Origin: an uncultured Pseudomonadota bacterium
GTDB lineage: Bacteria > Pseudomonadota > Gammaproteobacteria > Ga0077536
NCBI GenBank assembly: GCA_902597385.1
Contig: CACJXQ010000018.1
Span: forward strand, 1-37,270
Direction of reading: 5' to 3'
DNA length: 37,270 bases
The notes under the pieces were generated by a model, which worked only from the letters and a program-made list of their open reading frames with translations, was not told the DNA's origin and made no database searches. Shown piece after piece: positions 9,043 to 19,275 of this stretch (the stretch's first letter is position 1; the number at the start of each line of letters is the position of its first letter). Both the position numbers and the translations under genes were made by a program.

Positions 9043-9066
9043 TAACAAAATACGGAACGTCCTCTA

Positions 9067-11397
9067 ATGAATAAAGAAAGTGAAGTAGCAATAGAAGTCG
9101 ACGGTGAGGAGTTAACGGCCCCTGCAGGATCCATGCTAATACAGGCTACTGATAGAGCAGATATATACATACCGAGATTCTGTTATCACAAGGAGCTAAG
9201 CATTGCAGCAAATTGCAGGATGTGTTTAGTCGAGGTAGAGGGAGCCCCTAAACCATTGCCGGCATGTGCCACGCCCGTCTCCGAGGGAATGAAGGTTTTT
9301 ACTAAATCTGAGAAGGCTATCAACGCGCAACAAGGTACAATGGAATTTCTTTTGATAAATCATCCATTAGATTGCCCCATTTGCGACCAAGGGGGGGAGT
9401 GCGAGTTGCAAGATCTTGCAATGGGGTATGGCTCAGGTATTTCGCAATATACAGAAGGCAAAAGAGTAGTTCGAGATAAGAACTTGGGCCCGTTAATAAA
9501 GACGGATATGACTCGTTGTATTCACTGTACGAGGTGTGTTCGCTTCGGGGAGGAAGTCGCCGGTTTAAAAGAGTTAGGGGCCACCGGGCGCGGGGAAAAT
9601 ATGGAGATAGGAACATATATCGAGAAAACTGTTGTTTCAGAATTGTCTGGCAACGTGATAGATGTGTGCCCCGTCGGCGCTCTAACTAATAAGCCGTACA
9701 GATATAGCGCTAGAACTTGGGAAATGAGAGAAGCAAAAAGTATAGCCCCGCATGACATGCTCGGATCTCATGTTTCTTTGCATGCAAAGGGACAGAAAGT
9801 AAAAAGAGTAGTCCCGAGGGAAAACACAGAAATAAACAGGGTTTGGCTTTCAGATCGTGACAGATTCAGTTATGAAGGTATAAACAGTGAAAAAAGGCTT
9901 CTTGAACCTAAAATCAAAAAAGATGGTCGGTGGGAGAAAATAGGTTGGGAGCCAGCGCTGAAAATCGTGGCACAACAATTGAGGCAAGCTGAAAGAGGCG
10001 ACGATATCATAGGGTTAGGATCCGCATCTTCTACAGTTGAAGAGCTGACGCTTTTTCAGCGCCTTATTAGGGGTCTAGGCAGTAACAATCTTGAACATCG
10101 TCTAAGACAAATAGATTTTCGACGCACTAGCGAGCGTCCATTGGCTTCGGATTTGAAGGAGCTTGATGAAATACTCGGGTTCGACCTTATATTGGTCGTT
10201 GGCGCCGACCCGCGGAGCGAGGCCCCACTTTTGAATCTTAGGATTCGAGAGGCTGCACTGGCTGGCACTAATGTAGTAATAGTAGACAGCATAGACAAAG
10301 ATACTAATTATCCGGTAGCAGTTCAAAAGGCTGTAAGTCCTTCTCATTTATCTGGTTTTTTAGTGCAGCTTCTATCCGATGAAGCTGCTGCTGATGAACA
10401 ACAGAAGGCGATCAGGAAGTTGCTATCCTCCTCGGAAAAAGTGTTAGTGATTACTGGTGCGGGGGTTGAGCAGCATGGTTATCGAAGTGAATTGTTATCT
10501 TCTCTTGGAAAGATAGTTAGACGGCACAAAACTACTTTCCTACCGATAACAGGGGGATGTAACACTCTGGGAGCTTGGCTTGCTGGAGTGGTTCCTCATG
10601 TCGGAGAGGGGGGTGTGGGGTTGGAGTTTGATGCAGAGCAGGAAAATGTATTCGCTAAGGCTGGTAAATACTACATTCTACTGGGTATCGATCCATCTCT
10701 TGACTGTGCCGTAAATCATGGATTGGTAGAAAAGCTAAAGTCTGCGGATTTTGTGGTTGCCTTAACACCTTTTGAAACGGAATCACTAGATCAAACTGCC
10801 GATCTTCTCTTGCCGATGGCGCTTTTTGCTGAAAATGAAGGCACATTTATTAATGGCCTAGGGCGGCGACAAGAATTTGAGGCCGCAGTGAAACCGCCCG
10901 GTGATGTCCGTCGAGCTTGGAAGATCTTGAGGAAGATAGGTTCTGATATGGGTCTAGAGGGTTTTCATGCGGTTACCTGTTCCGATATTGCCAAAGACTT
11001 ACCATCGGAGATGCCGCTAGAAAAAATAGAAGATGCGGAGAAAGAGAGCCCTCCTCTGGTCAATGTAGCTAAGGGGATTTTGGAAGTAGTGGTAGAAATT
11101 CCTCCCTATTCCGTAGACATTTTGGTTAGGCACGCTGATTCACTTCAGAGGATGCCTCAAGCTGGAGACGATTACATTCGAATATCGGCAAAAACGGCGG
11201 CAGACCTTCATCTGCGGGACGGTGACCGTGTTGGTCTAGAATCGGATGCCGGTAGAGCGATAGGGCAGCTTCGGATTGACAATAGATTGCCCCTAGACAC
11301 CTGCTTAATTGCTGGTGGTCGCAGAATTTTACTTGATGTTGCTCGAAATAGTTCTGCTCTTAGGATTTTTAGTATGCAGGGGGAGTCGGTGGCATGA
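9067..11397 (+). CDS. nuoG: NADH-quinone oxidoreductase subunit G
   Basis: NuoG (75-kDa homologue) carries the N1b, N4 and N5 iron-sulfur clusters of the peripheral arm. Ligands seen are Cys39, Cys50, Cys53 and Cys67 (N1b); His99 with Cys103, Cys106 and Cys112 (N5); and Cys151, Cys154, Cys157 and Cys201 (N4). The four extra cysteines that bind the off-pathway cluster N7 in E. coli are absent: the segment after REAKSI reads [10 protein letters not shown]. This matches the beta-proteobacterial and mitochondrial type. The protein has 776 residues, between the roughly 690-residue mitochondrial-like and the roughly 900-residue enterobacterial forms. A molybdopterin-oxidoreductase-like fold follows the clusters, with a short extra C-terminal domain. 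It overlaps nuoH by 4 bases. Confidence 0.96.
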   Translation: MNKESEVAIEVDGEELTAPAGSMLIQATDRADIYIPRFCYHKELSIAANCRMCLVEVEGAPKPLPACATPVSEGMKVFTKSEKAINAQQGTMEFLLINHPLDCPICDQGGECELQDLAMGYGSGISQYTEGKRVVRDKNLGPLIKTDMTRCIHCTRCVRFGEEVAGLKELGATGRGENMEIGTYIEKTVVSELSGNVIDVCPVGALTNKPYRYSARTWEMREAKSIAPHDMLGSHVSLHAKGQKVKRVVPRENTEINRVWLSDRDRFSYEGINSEKRLLEPKIKKDGRWEKIGWEPALKIVAQQLRQAERGDDIIGLGSASSTVEELTLFQRLIRGLGSNNLEHRLRQIDFRRTSERPLASDLKELDEILGFDLILVVGADPRSEAPLLNLRIREAALAGTNVVIVDSIDKDTNYPVAVQKAVSPSHLSGFLVQLLSDEAAADEQQKAIRKLLSSSEKVLVITGAGVEQHGYRSELLSSLGKIVRRHKTTFLPITGGCNTLGAWLAGVVPHVGEGGVGLEFDAEQENVFAKAGKYYILLGIDPSLDCAVNHGLVEKLKSADFVVALTPFETESLDQTADLLLPMALFAENEGTFINGLGRRQEFEAAVKPPGDVRRAWKILRKIGSDMGLEGFHAVTCSDIAKDLPSEMPLEKIEDAEKESPPLVNVAKGILEVVVEIPPYSVDILVRHADSLQRMPQAGDDYIRISAKTAADLHLRDGDRVGLESDAGRAIGQLRIDNRLPLDTCLIAGGRRILLDVARNSSALRIFSMQGESVA

Positions 11398-12449
11398 CTA
11401 TTAAAGACTATTTTTTTGAGCTTACTTCGTGGCTGCCGCTGGAGTTATCTTTAACGTTATGGACCACAGTGAAAATCATGGCAATTTGTGTGCCATTGAT
11501 GCTGTCGGTTGCCTACCTTACTTTTGCTGAAAGGAAAATTATTGGTTACATTCAGGCTCGAGTAGGTCCAAATAGGGTGGGACCGCGTGGCTGGCTTCAA
11601 CCAATAGCCGATGCTTTGAAGCTACTGTGTAAGGAAATCGTGATTCCTACTGGTGCGAATAAGCTCTTGTTTCTTACGGCCCCTATACTTGCATTAGCGC
11701 CTTCTTTAGCTGCATGGGCAGTAATCCCCTTCGACTCTACCTTAGTACTAAGTGACATAAATGCGGGATTGTTGTACGTGTTGGCTCTCACGTCTCTTGG
11801 GGTATACGGGATTATTGTCGCTGGTTGGGCCTCGAATTCAAAATATGCTTTCTTAGGTTCTATGCGATCAGCCGCCCAAATTGTCTCTTATGAAATAGCC
11901 ATGGGTTTTGCGTTAGTAGGCGTGCTAATAGCGGCTGGCAGTCTAAACCTCGGGGCTATCATTCGTGCCCAAGATTCTGAGCTAGGAATGTTTGGTTGGT
12001 TTTGGGCCCCACTTTTTCCAGTATTTATTATTTATTTTATTTCTGGCGTCGCTGAAACAAATAGAGCTCCTTTCGATGTGAGTGAAGGTGAGTCGGAAAT
12101 TGTAGCTGGGTTTCACGTGGAATATGCGGGAATGGCTTTCGCGTTATTTTTTCTTGCAGAATATGCCAATATGATCTTGGTATCCGCTTTGACCGCGGTT
12201 TTGTTTCTTGGTGGATGGTTGTCGCCTGTCGAATGGATTCCAGATGGAATACACTGGTTATTGATAAAAATTTCTTTTTTTCTGTTCTTATTTTTATGGT
12301 TCAGGGCTACCTTTCCTCGTTATAGGTATGATCAGATTATGAGGTTAGGATGGAAGATTTTTCTGCCAATTACTATTGTATGGATTGTTGTTATCTCTGC
12401 CATGGTGGTTTGGAAGGTTCCTCCCTGGTTCGCGAACTCCGCAATTTGA
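11394..12449 (+). CDS. nuoH: NADH-quinone oxidoreductase subunit H
   Basis: NuoH (ND1 homologue) is the membrane subunit at the junction with the peripheral arm and forms the quinone channel. The 351-residue protein has about eight membrane helices. Signature loops are [20 protein letters not shown] (43-62), [20 protein letters not shown] (acidic loop between helices 5 and 6) and [31 protein letters not shown] sits near the C-terminus. Its ATG overlaps the nuoG stop. Length and motifs are standard. Confidence 0.97.
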   Translation: MTIKDYFFELTSWLPLELSLTLWTTVKIMAICVPLMLSVAYLTFAERKIIGYIQARVGPNRVGPRGWLQPIADALKLLCKEIVIPTGANKLLFLTAPILALAPSLAAWAVIPFDSTLVLSDINAGLLYVLALTSLGVYGIIVAGWASNSKYAFLGSMRSAAQIVSYEIAMGFALVGVLIAAGSLNLGAIIRAQDSELGMFGWFWAPLFPVFIIYFISGVAETNRAPFDVSEGESEIVAGFHVEYAGMAFALFFLAEYANMILVSALTAVLFLGGWLSPVEWIPDGIHWLLIKISFFLFLFLWFRATFPRYRYDQIMRLGWKIFLPITIVWIVVISAMVVWKVPPWFANSAI

Positions 12450-12468
12450 AAGGGTTAGAAGGATTAGT

Positions 12469-12957
12469 ATGAGTAAAATTTTTGAATACCTGAAAGGGTT
12501 GACTTTATGGGAGCTCCTAAAAGGGCTGAGGCTCACAAGCAGCTATCTTTTTTCTCGGAAGGTGACTGTTCAGTACCCAGAGGAAAAAACACCTCAATCC
12601 TCTCGTTTTAGAGGGCTTCATGCTTTAAGAAGATACCCGAACGGTGAAGAACGCTGTATCGCTTGTAAGCTATGTGAAGCGGTATGCCCAGCTCTAGCTA
12701 TCTCAATAGAATCGGAACAGAGAGAAGACGGAACAAGAAGAACAACAAAATATGAGATTGATCTCACCAAATGTATCTTTTGCGGATTTTGCGAAGAGTC
12801 TTGTCCGGTTGACTCTATAGTTGAAACTAGACATTTCGAGTATCATGGCGAGAAGAGGGGAGATTTATTGATGACAAAAGATGATCTATTGGCTGTGGGA
12901 GACAGGATGGAAGCTCAAATCGCCAGAGATAGGCAACAAGAATCGGACTATCGATGA
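12469..12957 (+). CDS. nuoI: NADH-quinone oxidoreductase subunit I
   Basis: NuoI (TYKY homologue) carries [4Fe-4S] clusters N6a and N6b that pass electrons towards N2. The 162-residue protein has two ferredoxin motifs: Cys63, 66, 69, 73 ([12 protein letters not shown]) and Cys102, 105, 108, 112 ([12 protein letters not shown]). The start is placed at the ATG at 12469, preceded by AGAAGGA. An upstream in-frame ATG at 12376 would read back into nuoH and give a non-homologous extension. The amphipathic N-terminus ([20 protein letters not shown]) is typical of the family. It overlaps nuoJ by 4 bases. Confidence 0.97.
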   Translation: MSKIFEYLKGLTLWELLKGLRLTSSYLFSRKVTVQYPEEKTPQSSRFRGLHALRRYPNGEERCIACKLCEAVCPALAISIESEQREDGTRRTTKYEIDLTKCIFCGFCEESCPVDSIVETRHFEYHGEKRGDLLMTKDDLLAVGDRMEAQIARDRQQESDYR

Positions 12958-13550
12958 GTTTCGAGGTAATAGTATTCTATCTATTTGCTGGACTGACTTT
13001 AACCTCGGCTTTTTTGGTGATAGTTGTGAGGAATCCAGTACATGCAGCGCTTTCTCTGATACTTTGTTTTTTTTCTAGCGCTGGGTTGTGGCTGCTTTTA
13101 GAGGCGGAATTTCTGGCAATCGTACTGGTGTTAGTGTACGTCGGTGCAGTAATGGTTCTTTTTATGTTTGTGGTTATGATGCTTGATATCAACCTAGCTG
13201 AGATTAGGAAAGGTTTCCTGAAATATTTAGCCTTAGCTCTGGTAGTAGTAGCGCCTATGATTCTGATCATTGGTACTGTGGCCAGTTCCAGTTATTTTGA
13301 CATGCCGAGGTACAGTGCGGCAGTGAAGCAAGTAGCCGGTCACAACAATACTTATGAGATTGGAAAAGAACTGTTTACTAAGTATGTGTGGCCATTTGAA
13401 ATAGCTGCGGTGATATTATTGGTAGCCATAGTGGCCGCTATAGCGCTAACTCTCAGAACTACGAGACAGCTTAAGAACCCAAATGTTGAACAGCAGTTAA
13501 GTGTGGAACGGGATAAACGAATACGGCTAGTTGACATGGGGGCGGAATAA
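12954..13550 (+). CDS. nuoJ: NADH-quinone oxidoreductase subunit J
   Basis: NuoJ (ND6 homologue) is a membrane subunit beside NuoH, NuoA and NuoK; its third helix holds the pi-bulge that takes part in coupling. The 198-residue protein has five hydrophobic helices. The hallmark [19 protein letters not shown] (about 62-80) is intact, preceded by [21 protein letters not shown] soluble C-terminal tail follows helix 5. The start overlaps nuoI, and nuoK begins one base after the stop. Confidence 0.95.
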   Translation: MSFEVIVFYLFAGLTLTSAFLVIVVRNPVHAALSLILCFFSSAGLWLLLEAEFLAIVLVLVYVGAVMVLFMFVVMMLDINLAEIRKGFLKYLALALVVVAPMILIIGTVASSSYFDMPRYSAAVKQVAGHNNTYEIGKELFTKYVWPFEIAAVILLVAIVAAIALTLRTTRQLKNPNVEQQLSVERDKRIRLVDMGAE

Positions 13551-13551
13551 A

Positions 13552-13866
13552 ATGGAAATTACTTTAGGTTTGACTGACTATTTGATACTTGGTGCGGTCC
13601 TTTTTTGTTTGAGTGTGGCTGGAATAATTATAAATCGAAAGAACGTTATCGTATTGCTCATGTGCATAGAACTGATGCTGCTAGCGGTGAATACAAACTT
13701 TATAGCGTTTTCGTATTTTTTGAACGACCTTTCAGGTCAAATTTTTGTTTTTTTCATACTTACGGTGGCTGCGGCCGAAGCTGCAATTGGTTTAGCTATT
13801 CTTGTGGTGCTGTTCAGAAATCATCGTTCTATAGATGTGCAGGACTTAGATTTGTTGAAAGGTTAG
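13552..13866 (+). CDS. nuoK: NADH-quinone oxidoreductase subunit K
   Basis: NuoK (ND4L homologue) is a three-helix membrane subunit in the proton path next to NuoN and NuoJ. The 104-residue protein keeps the two buried glutamates: in [13 protein letters not shown] (helix 2) and in [14 protein letters not shown] (helix 3). The ATG at 13552 is chosen over an upstream in-frame start at 13531, because it gives the usual family length and begins right after the nuoJ stop. A GGGGGC stretch about 12 bases upstream may serve as ribosome site. Confidence 0.96.
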   Translation: MEITLGLTDYLILGAVLFCLSVAGIIINRKNVIVLLMCIELMLLAVNTNFIAFSYFLNDLSGQIFVFFILTVAAAEAAIGLAILVVLFRNHRSIDVQDLDLLKG

Positions 13867-13873
13867 ATTTACG

Positions 13874-15823
13874 ATGCTTATCCTATGTTCTGTAATCGTT
13901 TTAGGCCCTCTTTTCGCTGCTATTTTAATAGGGCTAGCTGGTAAAATTCTTGGCAGGAAATGCTCTCATTGGATTGCCAATATTGGAGTTGCGCTAAGTT
14001 TCTTCCTTAGCACTGTAGTTCTGTATCAAATTGCGACTGGCGCAGAGCCTGCTTTCAATGAAAATATTTATACTTGGTTAGAAGCGGGTGGGGTGTCCTT
14101 CCACATAGGATTCCTGATAGACACTCTTACAGCTCTAATGATGGTTGTGGTAACTTTTGTTTCGTGGATGGTGCATATCTACACCATAGGCTATATGTCC
14201 GAAGATTCTGGATACCAAAGATTTTTCTCGTACATCTCACTGTTTACCTTCAGCATGTTGATGCTTGTTATGTCAAATAATTTCCTTCAACTATTTTTCG
14301 GATGGGAAGCTGTGGGTCTAGTGTCTTATCTGCTGATAGGATTTTGGTTTAAAAAAGAGAGTGCTATCTACGCCAATCTTAAGGCCTTTTTGGTAAATCG
14401 GGTGGGCGATTTCGGGTTTTTGCTAGGTATAGCAGGCATTCTTATGTATTTTGGTTCCTTAGACTATGCGACAGTCTTCGAAATGTCGGGTCTTTTGGAG
14501 GGGGAGACGTTTTCAATCCTACCTGGCTTGGTATGGGAATCGGCAACCGTTTTATGTATTTTGTTGTTTATAGGTGCAATGGGAAAATCTGCTCAAGTTC
14601 CCTTACACGTTTGGCTTCCAGATTCAATGGAAGGACCAACCCCAATATCTGCTCTAATCCATGCAGCTACTATGGTGACTGCTGGCATTTTTATGGTTGC
14701 TAGAATGTCGCCACTTTACGAGATGTCGCCTACCGCTTTAGAATTCATCATGGTGATCGGCGCCCTAACGGCCTTCTTTATGGGGTTGCTGGGTTTAGTA
14801 CAAAACGATATCAAACGAGTGGTGGCCTACTCCACCTTGTCTCAATTAGGCTATATGACTGTGGCTTTAGGGGCATCTGCTTATGCTGCTGCTATTTTCC
14901 ACTTGTTCACTCATGCTTTCTTCAAAGCATTACTGTTTTTAGGCGCAGGTTCGGTGATAATAGGTATGCATCACGTGCAAGACATGAGGCATATGGGGGG
15001 GCTTAAGAAATTTCTGCCTGTAACTTACTGGACCTGTCTAATAGGTACCCTAGCGTTGATTGGATTTCCCGGCTTTTCTGGTTTTTATTCTAAAGATATG
15101 ATCATTGAGGTAGTTTACGCGGTTGGAACTCCGCTTTCAGGAATTATATATTGGGCCTTATTATTTGGGGTGTTCGTTACCGCCCTGTATTCTTTTAGAC
15201 TGTTATTCCTAGTTTTTCATGGTGAAGAGCGGTTTAATGAAGAAACTCGGTCCCACTTATCAGAATCACCCTATGTAGTAACGATTCCCTTAATGGCACT
15301 CGCCGTTCCCTCTGTACTGATAGGTGCAATTTTTGTTGAATCAGCTTTGTTCGGAGACTTTTTCAATGAGAGTATCCGCGTAGGCGAAGACAGGAATTAC
15401 TTGGACTTGCTAGGAGAAAACTTTCAGGGTTCTCTAGCAATGATGACCCATGGGTTTGTGACTTTACCCTTCTGGGCGGCAATCAGCGGAATTATCGTGG
15501 CCTGGTATTTATATTTAAAAGCGCCGAATTTACCATCTACGATCGCTTCGAATTTCTCCATCATTCATAACGTTTTAAATCAGAAATACGGTTTCGACCG
15601 ATTTAATAGCTGGTTTTTTTCAGGAGGGGCTCGAGGGCTTGGAGGTTTGCTCTGGAAAAGAGCCGATATTTTCTTTATAGACGGGGTCTTGGTGAACGGC
15701 TCTGCCAAATTAACGGAAGCTGCGGCATTTATGGTCCGAAAAGTTCAATCCGGTTACCTTTATCATTATGCATTTGGACTAATAGCAGGACTTCTTATAT
15801 TTTTACTTATTTTCGTATATTAA
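13874..15823 (+). CDS. nuoL: NADH-quinone oxidoreductase subunit L
   Basis: NuoL (ND5 homologue) is the distal antiporter-like proton-pumping subunit and carries the long lateral helix along the membrane arm. The 649-residue protein has many membrane helices. Diagnostic segments are FFGWEAVGLVSYLLIGFW (conserved Glu in helix 5), KSAQVPLHVWLPDSMEGPTP with the proton-path Lys, SALIHAATMVTAGIF and FKALLFLGAGSVI. A C-terminal helical extension ends in a last anchor (GLIAGLLIFLLIFVY). Seven bases separate it from nuoK. Confidence 0.97.
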   Translation: MLILCSVIVLGPLFAAILIGLAGKILGRKCSHWIANIGVALSFFLSTVVLYQIATGAEPAFNENIYTWLEAGGVSFHIGFLIDTLTALMMVVVTFVSWMVHIYTIGYMSEDSGYQRFFSYISLFTFSMLMLVMSNNFLQLFFGWEAVGLVSYLLIGFWFKKESAIYANLKAFLVNRVGDFGFLLGIAGILMYFGSLDYATVFEMSGLLEGETFSILPGLVWESATVLCILLFIGAMGKSAQVPLHVWLPDSMEGPTPISALIHAATMVTAGIFMVARMSPLYEMSPTALEFIMVIGALTAFFMGLLGLVQNDIKRVVAYSTLSQLGYMTVALGASAYAAAIFHLFTHAFFKALLFLGAGSVIIGMHHVQDMRHMGGLKKFLPVTYWTCLIGTLALIGFPGFSGFYSKDMIIEVVYAVGTPLSGIIYWALLFGVFVTALYSFRLLFLVFHGEERFNEETRSHLSESPYVVTIPLMALAVPSVLIGAIFVESALFGDFFNESIRVGEDRNYLDLLGENFQGSLAMMTHGFVTLPFWAAISGIIVAWYLYLKAPNLPSTIASNFSIIHNVLNQKYGFDRFNSWFFSGGARGLGGLLWKRADIFFIDGVLVNGSAKLTEAAAFMVRKVQSGYLYHYAFGLIAGLLIFLLIFVY

Positions 15824-15858
15824 CAATACTTTCTAAACAGCTAAATTGATTATCAAAC

Positions 15859-17373
15859 ATGTTTAATAACTTCCCACTCTTAAGCTTAACTATATGGCTT
15901 CCTATCTTAGGAGGATTATGGATGGTTTTTCGTGGAAGTAGAAGCGATTCCGTTAAGGCGGAGGCGTTAATTTTTTCTATCGTTACTTTTATATTGTCGC
16001 TAGTTTTACTTTACAACTTCGATTCTTCAACTGCTGAGATGCAATTCATAGAAAGGGTTTCCTGGATACCTGTATTTGGAATCGAATATTTCTTGGGATT
16101 AGACGGAATTTCCTTGCCGCTAGTGCTGCTTACTACCTTTATAACAATTTTGGTCATTCTTGCTGCCGGAAAATCTATCGGTGACCGTTTGGGATTTTAT
16201 TTAGGCGCTTTCCTCATCTTGGAAGGTGTGATGGTAGGCGTGTTCGCTGCCTTGGACGCTGTACTATTTTATGTTTTCTGGGAGGCAATGTTGATCCCAA
16301 TGTTTCTAATTATAGGTATTTGGGGTGGCTCTAATCGAGTCTATGCAACAATAAAATTTTTCCTTTACACTTTGCTCGGATCTTTATTGATGTTGGTGGC
16401 TTTGCTTTATCTGTATTATGTAACGGGAACTTTTGCTATAGAGTCCATGCAGTCTGCCCCTTTAAATCTCCTGGAACAGCAGCTTCTTTTCCTCGCATTT
16501 TTGATGGCTTTTGCTGTAAAAGTACCCATGTGGCCTGTGCATACTTGGCTGCCGGATGCCCATGTGGAGGCACCAACTGGAGGATCTGTCATTTTGGCTG
16601 CTGTCATGTTGAAGATGGGAGGGTATGGTTTCTTACGTTTTAGTCTCCCTGTTGCCCCTGATGCGGCAGCCTCACTCGACTCTTTAATGATTGCATTGTC
16701 TCTGGTAGCTGTTGTCTATATCGGTTTGGTTGCCTTGGTGCAGGAGGATATGAAAAAGCTAATAGCCTATTCCTCGATCTCCCATATGGGATTTGTAACT
16801 CTAGGGTTATTCGTGGTGTTTACTGTTGCCGCAGAGACAGGAGATTGGAACGACGCTACGATGGGGGTTGAGGGAGCTATGGTCCAAATGATATCTCATG
16901 GTTTTATAAGTGGCGCTCTCTTTCTCTGTGTAGGAGTCTTATATGAAAGGGTTCACAGCAGGCAGATTAAGGATTACGGCGGGGTGGCGAATCCCATGCC
17001 TGTGTTCGCTGCTTTTATGATGCTGTTTGCGATGGCAAATGCTGGTCTCCCCGGAACTTCCGGTTTCGTTGGCGAATTTCTGGTTATAATGACTGCTTTC
17101 AAAGCTAGTTTTTGGGTGGCTTTTCTGGCTGGAACAACACTTATCTTGGGGGCAGCCTACACGCTCTGGATGTATAAGAGAGTGATTTTTGGGGCGGTAT
17201 TAAATGATAATGTATCGAGTTTGTGTGATGTGAATAAAACCGAAACAATAATTTTATCCACTTTAGCCGTCGCCGTTTTGGTGGTGGGCATCTGGCCGGC
17301 ACCACTACTAGAGCTGATGCAGCCAACCATTCAGAATTTAATAGAACATATAGCAAACTCAAAGTTAAGATGA
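15859..17373 (+). CDS. nuoM: NADH-quinone oxidoreductase subunit M
   Basis: NuoM (ND4 homologue) is the middle antiporter-like proton-pumping subunit. The 504-residue protein shows FYVFWEAMLIPMFLIIGIWG (conserved Glu of helix 5), KVPMWPVHTWLPDAHVEAP with the pump lysine, GGSVILAAVMLKMGGYG, and VQMISHGFISGALFLCVGVL. A 35-base gap follows nuoL, and no convincing Shine-Dalgarno sequence is visible before the ATG at 15859, unusual in this compact operon. The stop overlaps nuoN by 4 bases. Confidence 0.97.
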   Translation: MFNNFPLLSLTIWLPILGGLWMVFRGSRSDSVKAEALIFSIVTFILSLVLLYNFDSSTAEMQFIERVSWIPVFGIEYFLGLDGISLPLVLLTTFITILVILAAGKSIGDRLGFYLGAFLILEGVMVGVFAALDAVLFYVFWEAMLIPMFLIIGIWGGSNRVYATIKFFLYTLLGSLLMLVALLYLYYVTGTFAIESMQSAPLNLLEQQLLFLAFLMAFAVKVPMWPVHTWLPDAHVEAPTGGSVILAAVMLKMGGYGFLRFSLPVAPDAAASLDSLMIALSLVAVVYIGLVALVQEDMKKLIAYSSISHMGFVTLGLFVVFTVAAETGDWNDATMGVEGAMVQMISHGFISGALFLCVGVLYERVHSRQIKDYGGVANPMPVFAAFMMLFAMANAGLPGTSGFVGEFLVIMTAFKASFWVAFLAGTTLILGAAYTLWMYKRVIFGAVLNDNVSSLCDVNKTETIILSTLAVAVLVVGIWPAPLLELMQPTIQNLIEHIANSKLR

Positions 17374-18806
17374 TGAATGAATTACAGGTAATAACACCGG
17401 AAATGACTTTGGCAGGGCTAGGTTGCCTTGTTCTCCTAGTAGATGTTTTTAAAAGGGAGGAATCCAATCTCACTTTTTGGACTGCAAGCCTATCGTTAGT
17501 AGTTGTTTGCCTGCTCGTGGTAGTTTGGAGACCTGATCAACCGGTGTATGTTTTTGGTTCAACCTTTAAGTTAGATCAAGTGTCCAGCTTACTTAAAATC
17601 TTTATTCTTATAACTGGACTTGGAGCTTTTTTTTATGCCAACTACTATTTTGAAAAATTTAATCTTAAACAATCAGAATTCTATTCTTTAGCTATATTTT
17701 CAATTTTAGGCATGCTGGTCTTGGCGTCCGCACACAGTTTGTTGACGGTTTATTTAGGACTAGAACTATTATCTTTGAGTCTTTACGCAATGGTGGCGAT
17801 GGATAGAGATTCAAAGTTTGCTGCGGAAGCCGCTATGAAATACTTTGTGCTCGGAGCCTTGGCCTCAGGTATTTTGTTGTACGGAATATCTATGCTCTAT
17901 GGTGCCGCCGGAACTTTGGATTTAATAGAGTTAAAGACTCAAGGAATGGCTAAGGATAGTGATTTACTACTAGTCTTTGGTTTAGTGTTTGTGTTGGTGG
18001 GTATCGGGTTTAAACTTGGAGTAGTTCCATTTCATATGTGGATACCGGATGTCTACGAAGGCTCCAGGACTCCCGTTACGCTTTTCCTGAGTTCGGCCCC
18101 AAAAATTGCTGCCTATGCTATGGCGCTTAGGGTGCTTGGGGAGGGATTGGTAGGCCTTTCCGCAGAATGGTCGCAGATGCTCACATTTATGGCTGTGCTT
18201 TCGATGGGGGTGGGGAACATAGCAGCAATAGCTCAATCGAACTTTAAGAGAATGCTTGCGTATTCTACTATTGCTCATATGGGGTTTTTACTACTGGGCT
18301 TCATAGCCACGAGCCCAGGAGGATATGCAGCCTCTATGTTTTATGTGGTGGTTTATTCAATAATGGGTATGGGGGCATTTGCTGCCTTGTTATTGGTTGT
18401 AAGCCCAAACAACTCGGATGAAAAAATTACTCGTTTTAAGGGGCTGTCGCTAACTAATCCAGCTGCATCTTTGATGTTCTTGATTTTGATGTTGTCCCTA
18501 GCAGGTATCCCACCTTTCGCTGGTTTTTGGGCAAAATGGTTTGTGTTAAAGGAATTAGTGGCCTCTGGGATGCTTTGGCTTGCCGTCATCGCTGTTATTT
18601 TTTCTTTGATAGGGGCCTATTATTATCTGAGAATAATAAAATATATGTATTTTGACTCCGATGATGGGGCCAATAGCTCTATATGTTGGAGCAGGAGCGT
18701 TGGAACAGTTTTTACTGTTAATGCTGTAGCTATTTTATTTCTAGGTTTTTTCCCTGGAATATTAATGTCTGAGTGCCTAAAAGCGGTGCTTTCCAGTATT
18801 GTTTAA
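17370..18806 (+). CDS. nuoN: NADH-quinone oxidoreductase subunit N
   Basis: NuoN (ND2 homologue) is the antiporter-like subunit closest to NuoK. The 478-residue protein carries YLGLELLSLSLYAMVAMDRD (conserved Glu), EAAMKYFVLGALASGILLYG, KLGVVPFHMWIPDVYEGSRTP (pump lysine region; the longest run is split here at KLGVVPFHMWIPDVYEG) and NFKRMLAYSTIAHMGFLLLG. The ATG overlaps the nuoM stop; a second in-frame ATG lies directly after it. It is the last nuo gene. Transcription may end at or read through the hairpin at 18903-18929. Confidence 0.97.
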   Translation: MMNELQVITPEMTLAGLGCLVLLVDVFKREESNLTFWTASLSLVVVCLLVVVWRPDQPVYVFGSTFKLDQVSSLLKIFILITGLGAFFYANYYFEKFNLKQSEFYSLAIFSILGMLVLASAHSLLTVYLGLELLSLSLYAMVAMDRDSKFAAEAAMKYFVLGALASGILLYGISMLYGAAGTLDLIELKTQGMAKDSDLLLVFGLVFVLVGIGFKLGVVPFHMWIPDVYEGSRTPVTLFLSSAPKIAAYAMALRVLGEGLVGLSAEWSQMLTFMAVLSMGVGNIAAIAQSNFKRMLAYSTIAHMGFLLLGFIATSPGGYAASMFYVVVYSIMGMGAFAALLLVVSPNNSDEKITRFKGLSLTNPAASLMFLILMLSLAGIPPFAGFWAKWFVLKELVASGMLWLAVIAVIFSLIGAYYYLRIIKYMYFDSDDGANSSICWSRSVGTVFTVNAVAILFLGFFPGILMSECLKAVLSSIV

Positions 18807-18881
18807 AGTTTGGGAAAAATAATAGATAAATAGACATTTAGTTAGAACGATGAGGTATTAAGGTTTTTCTTGAATGTTTCT

Positions 18882-18887
18882 TATAAT
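18882..18887 (+). promoter_or_regulatory. Candidate -10 box for the RRM gene
   Basis: A perfect TATAAT lies 78 bases before the GTG start of the RRM gene and 16 bases before a strong hairpin. The matching -35 is poor (TTAAGG at 18858-18863, 18-base spacing). If used, transcription would begin near 18894, and the hairpin would form at the very 5' end of the leader. Confidence 0.4.
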
Positions 18888-18902
18888 GAATAGTGTATTT
18901 TT

Positions 18903-18943
18903 GGGGCATAGTAAAGTAAGCTATGCCCCCGATGTGTTTTTTT
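18903..18943 (+). terminator. Perfect 9-bp hairpin with downstream T run (nuo terminator or RRM leader)
   Basis: GGGGCATAG (18903-18911) and CTATGCCCC (18921-18929) form a perfect nine-pair stem around the loop TAAAGTAAG. After CGATG comes a GTTTTTTT run ending near 18943. The T run starts about 6 bases after the stem, so it is not a textbook terminator. It is the only strong structure between nuoN and the next gene, and it lies downstream of a perfect TATAAT. It could end nuo transcripts, act as an attenuator or leader element for the RRM gene, or both. Confidence 0.6.
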
Positions 18944-18964
18944 AAATAGAGAAGGCTAATAATT

Positions 18965-19228
18965 GTGAATATATATGTTGGAAACTTACCGTATTCTATA
19001 AGGGATGATGAATTATCTGATCTCTTCAGTGATTTCGGAGCTGTAAAAAGCGCTAATGTTATAATGGATAGAAGCTCTGGTAAGTCAAAGGGTTTCGGTT
19101 TCGTCGAGATGGATGATAATGAAGACGCTGAAAAGGCCATTCAATCTTTGAATGGCAAGGAAGTGAGTGGCAGAGAATTGCGTGTTAATGAAGCGAGACC
19201 TCGAGGCGATCGACCCAATCGTCGTTAG
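18965..19228 (+). CDS. Small RRM-domain RNA-binding protein
   Basis: The 87-residue protein is a single RNA recognition motif. RNP2 is IYVGNL (residues 3-8) and RNP1 is KGFGFVEM (42-49), with the aromatic residues that stack on RNA bases. A short basic tail (RPRGDRPNRR) may add RNA affinity. Bacterial single-RRM proteins of this size occur in cyanobacteria and many proteobacteria; in cyanobacteria several are cold-induced. The start is GTG at 18965, with GAAGG about 9 bases upstream. Target RNAs are unknown. It converges with psd, and its 5' leader contains the 18903-18929 hairpin, which might be a self-regulatory site (inference). Confidence 0.92.
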   Translation: MNIYVGNLPYSIRDDELSDLFSDFGAVKSANVIMDRSSGKSKGFGFVEMDDNEDAEKAIQSLNGKEVSGRELRVNEARPRGDRPNRR

Positions 19229-19275
19229 AAACTCTTCGCCGCGCATGGCAGGGTAAGGTAACTTCAGTTTGAATT

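Noticed and set aside
12376-12468. N-terminal extension of NuoI from an ATG inside nuoH
   Set aside because: The extra 31 residues are out of family, and the ATG at 12469 has a ribosome site and gives the normal NuoI N-terminus.
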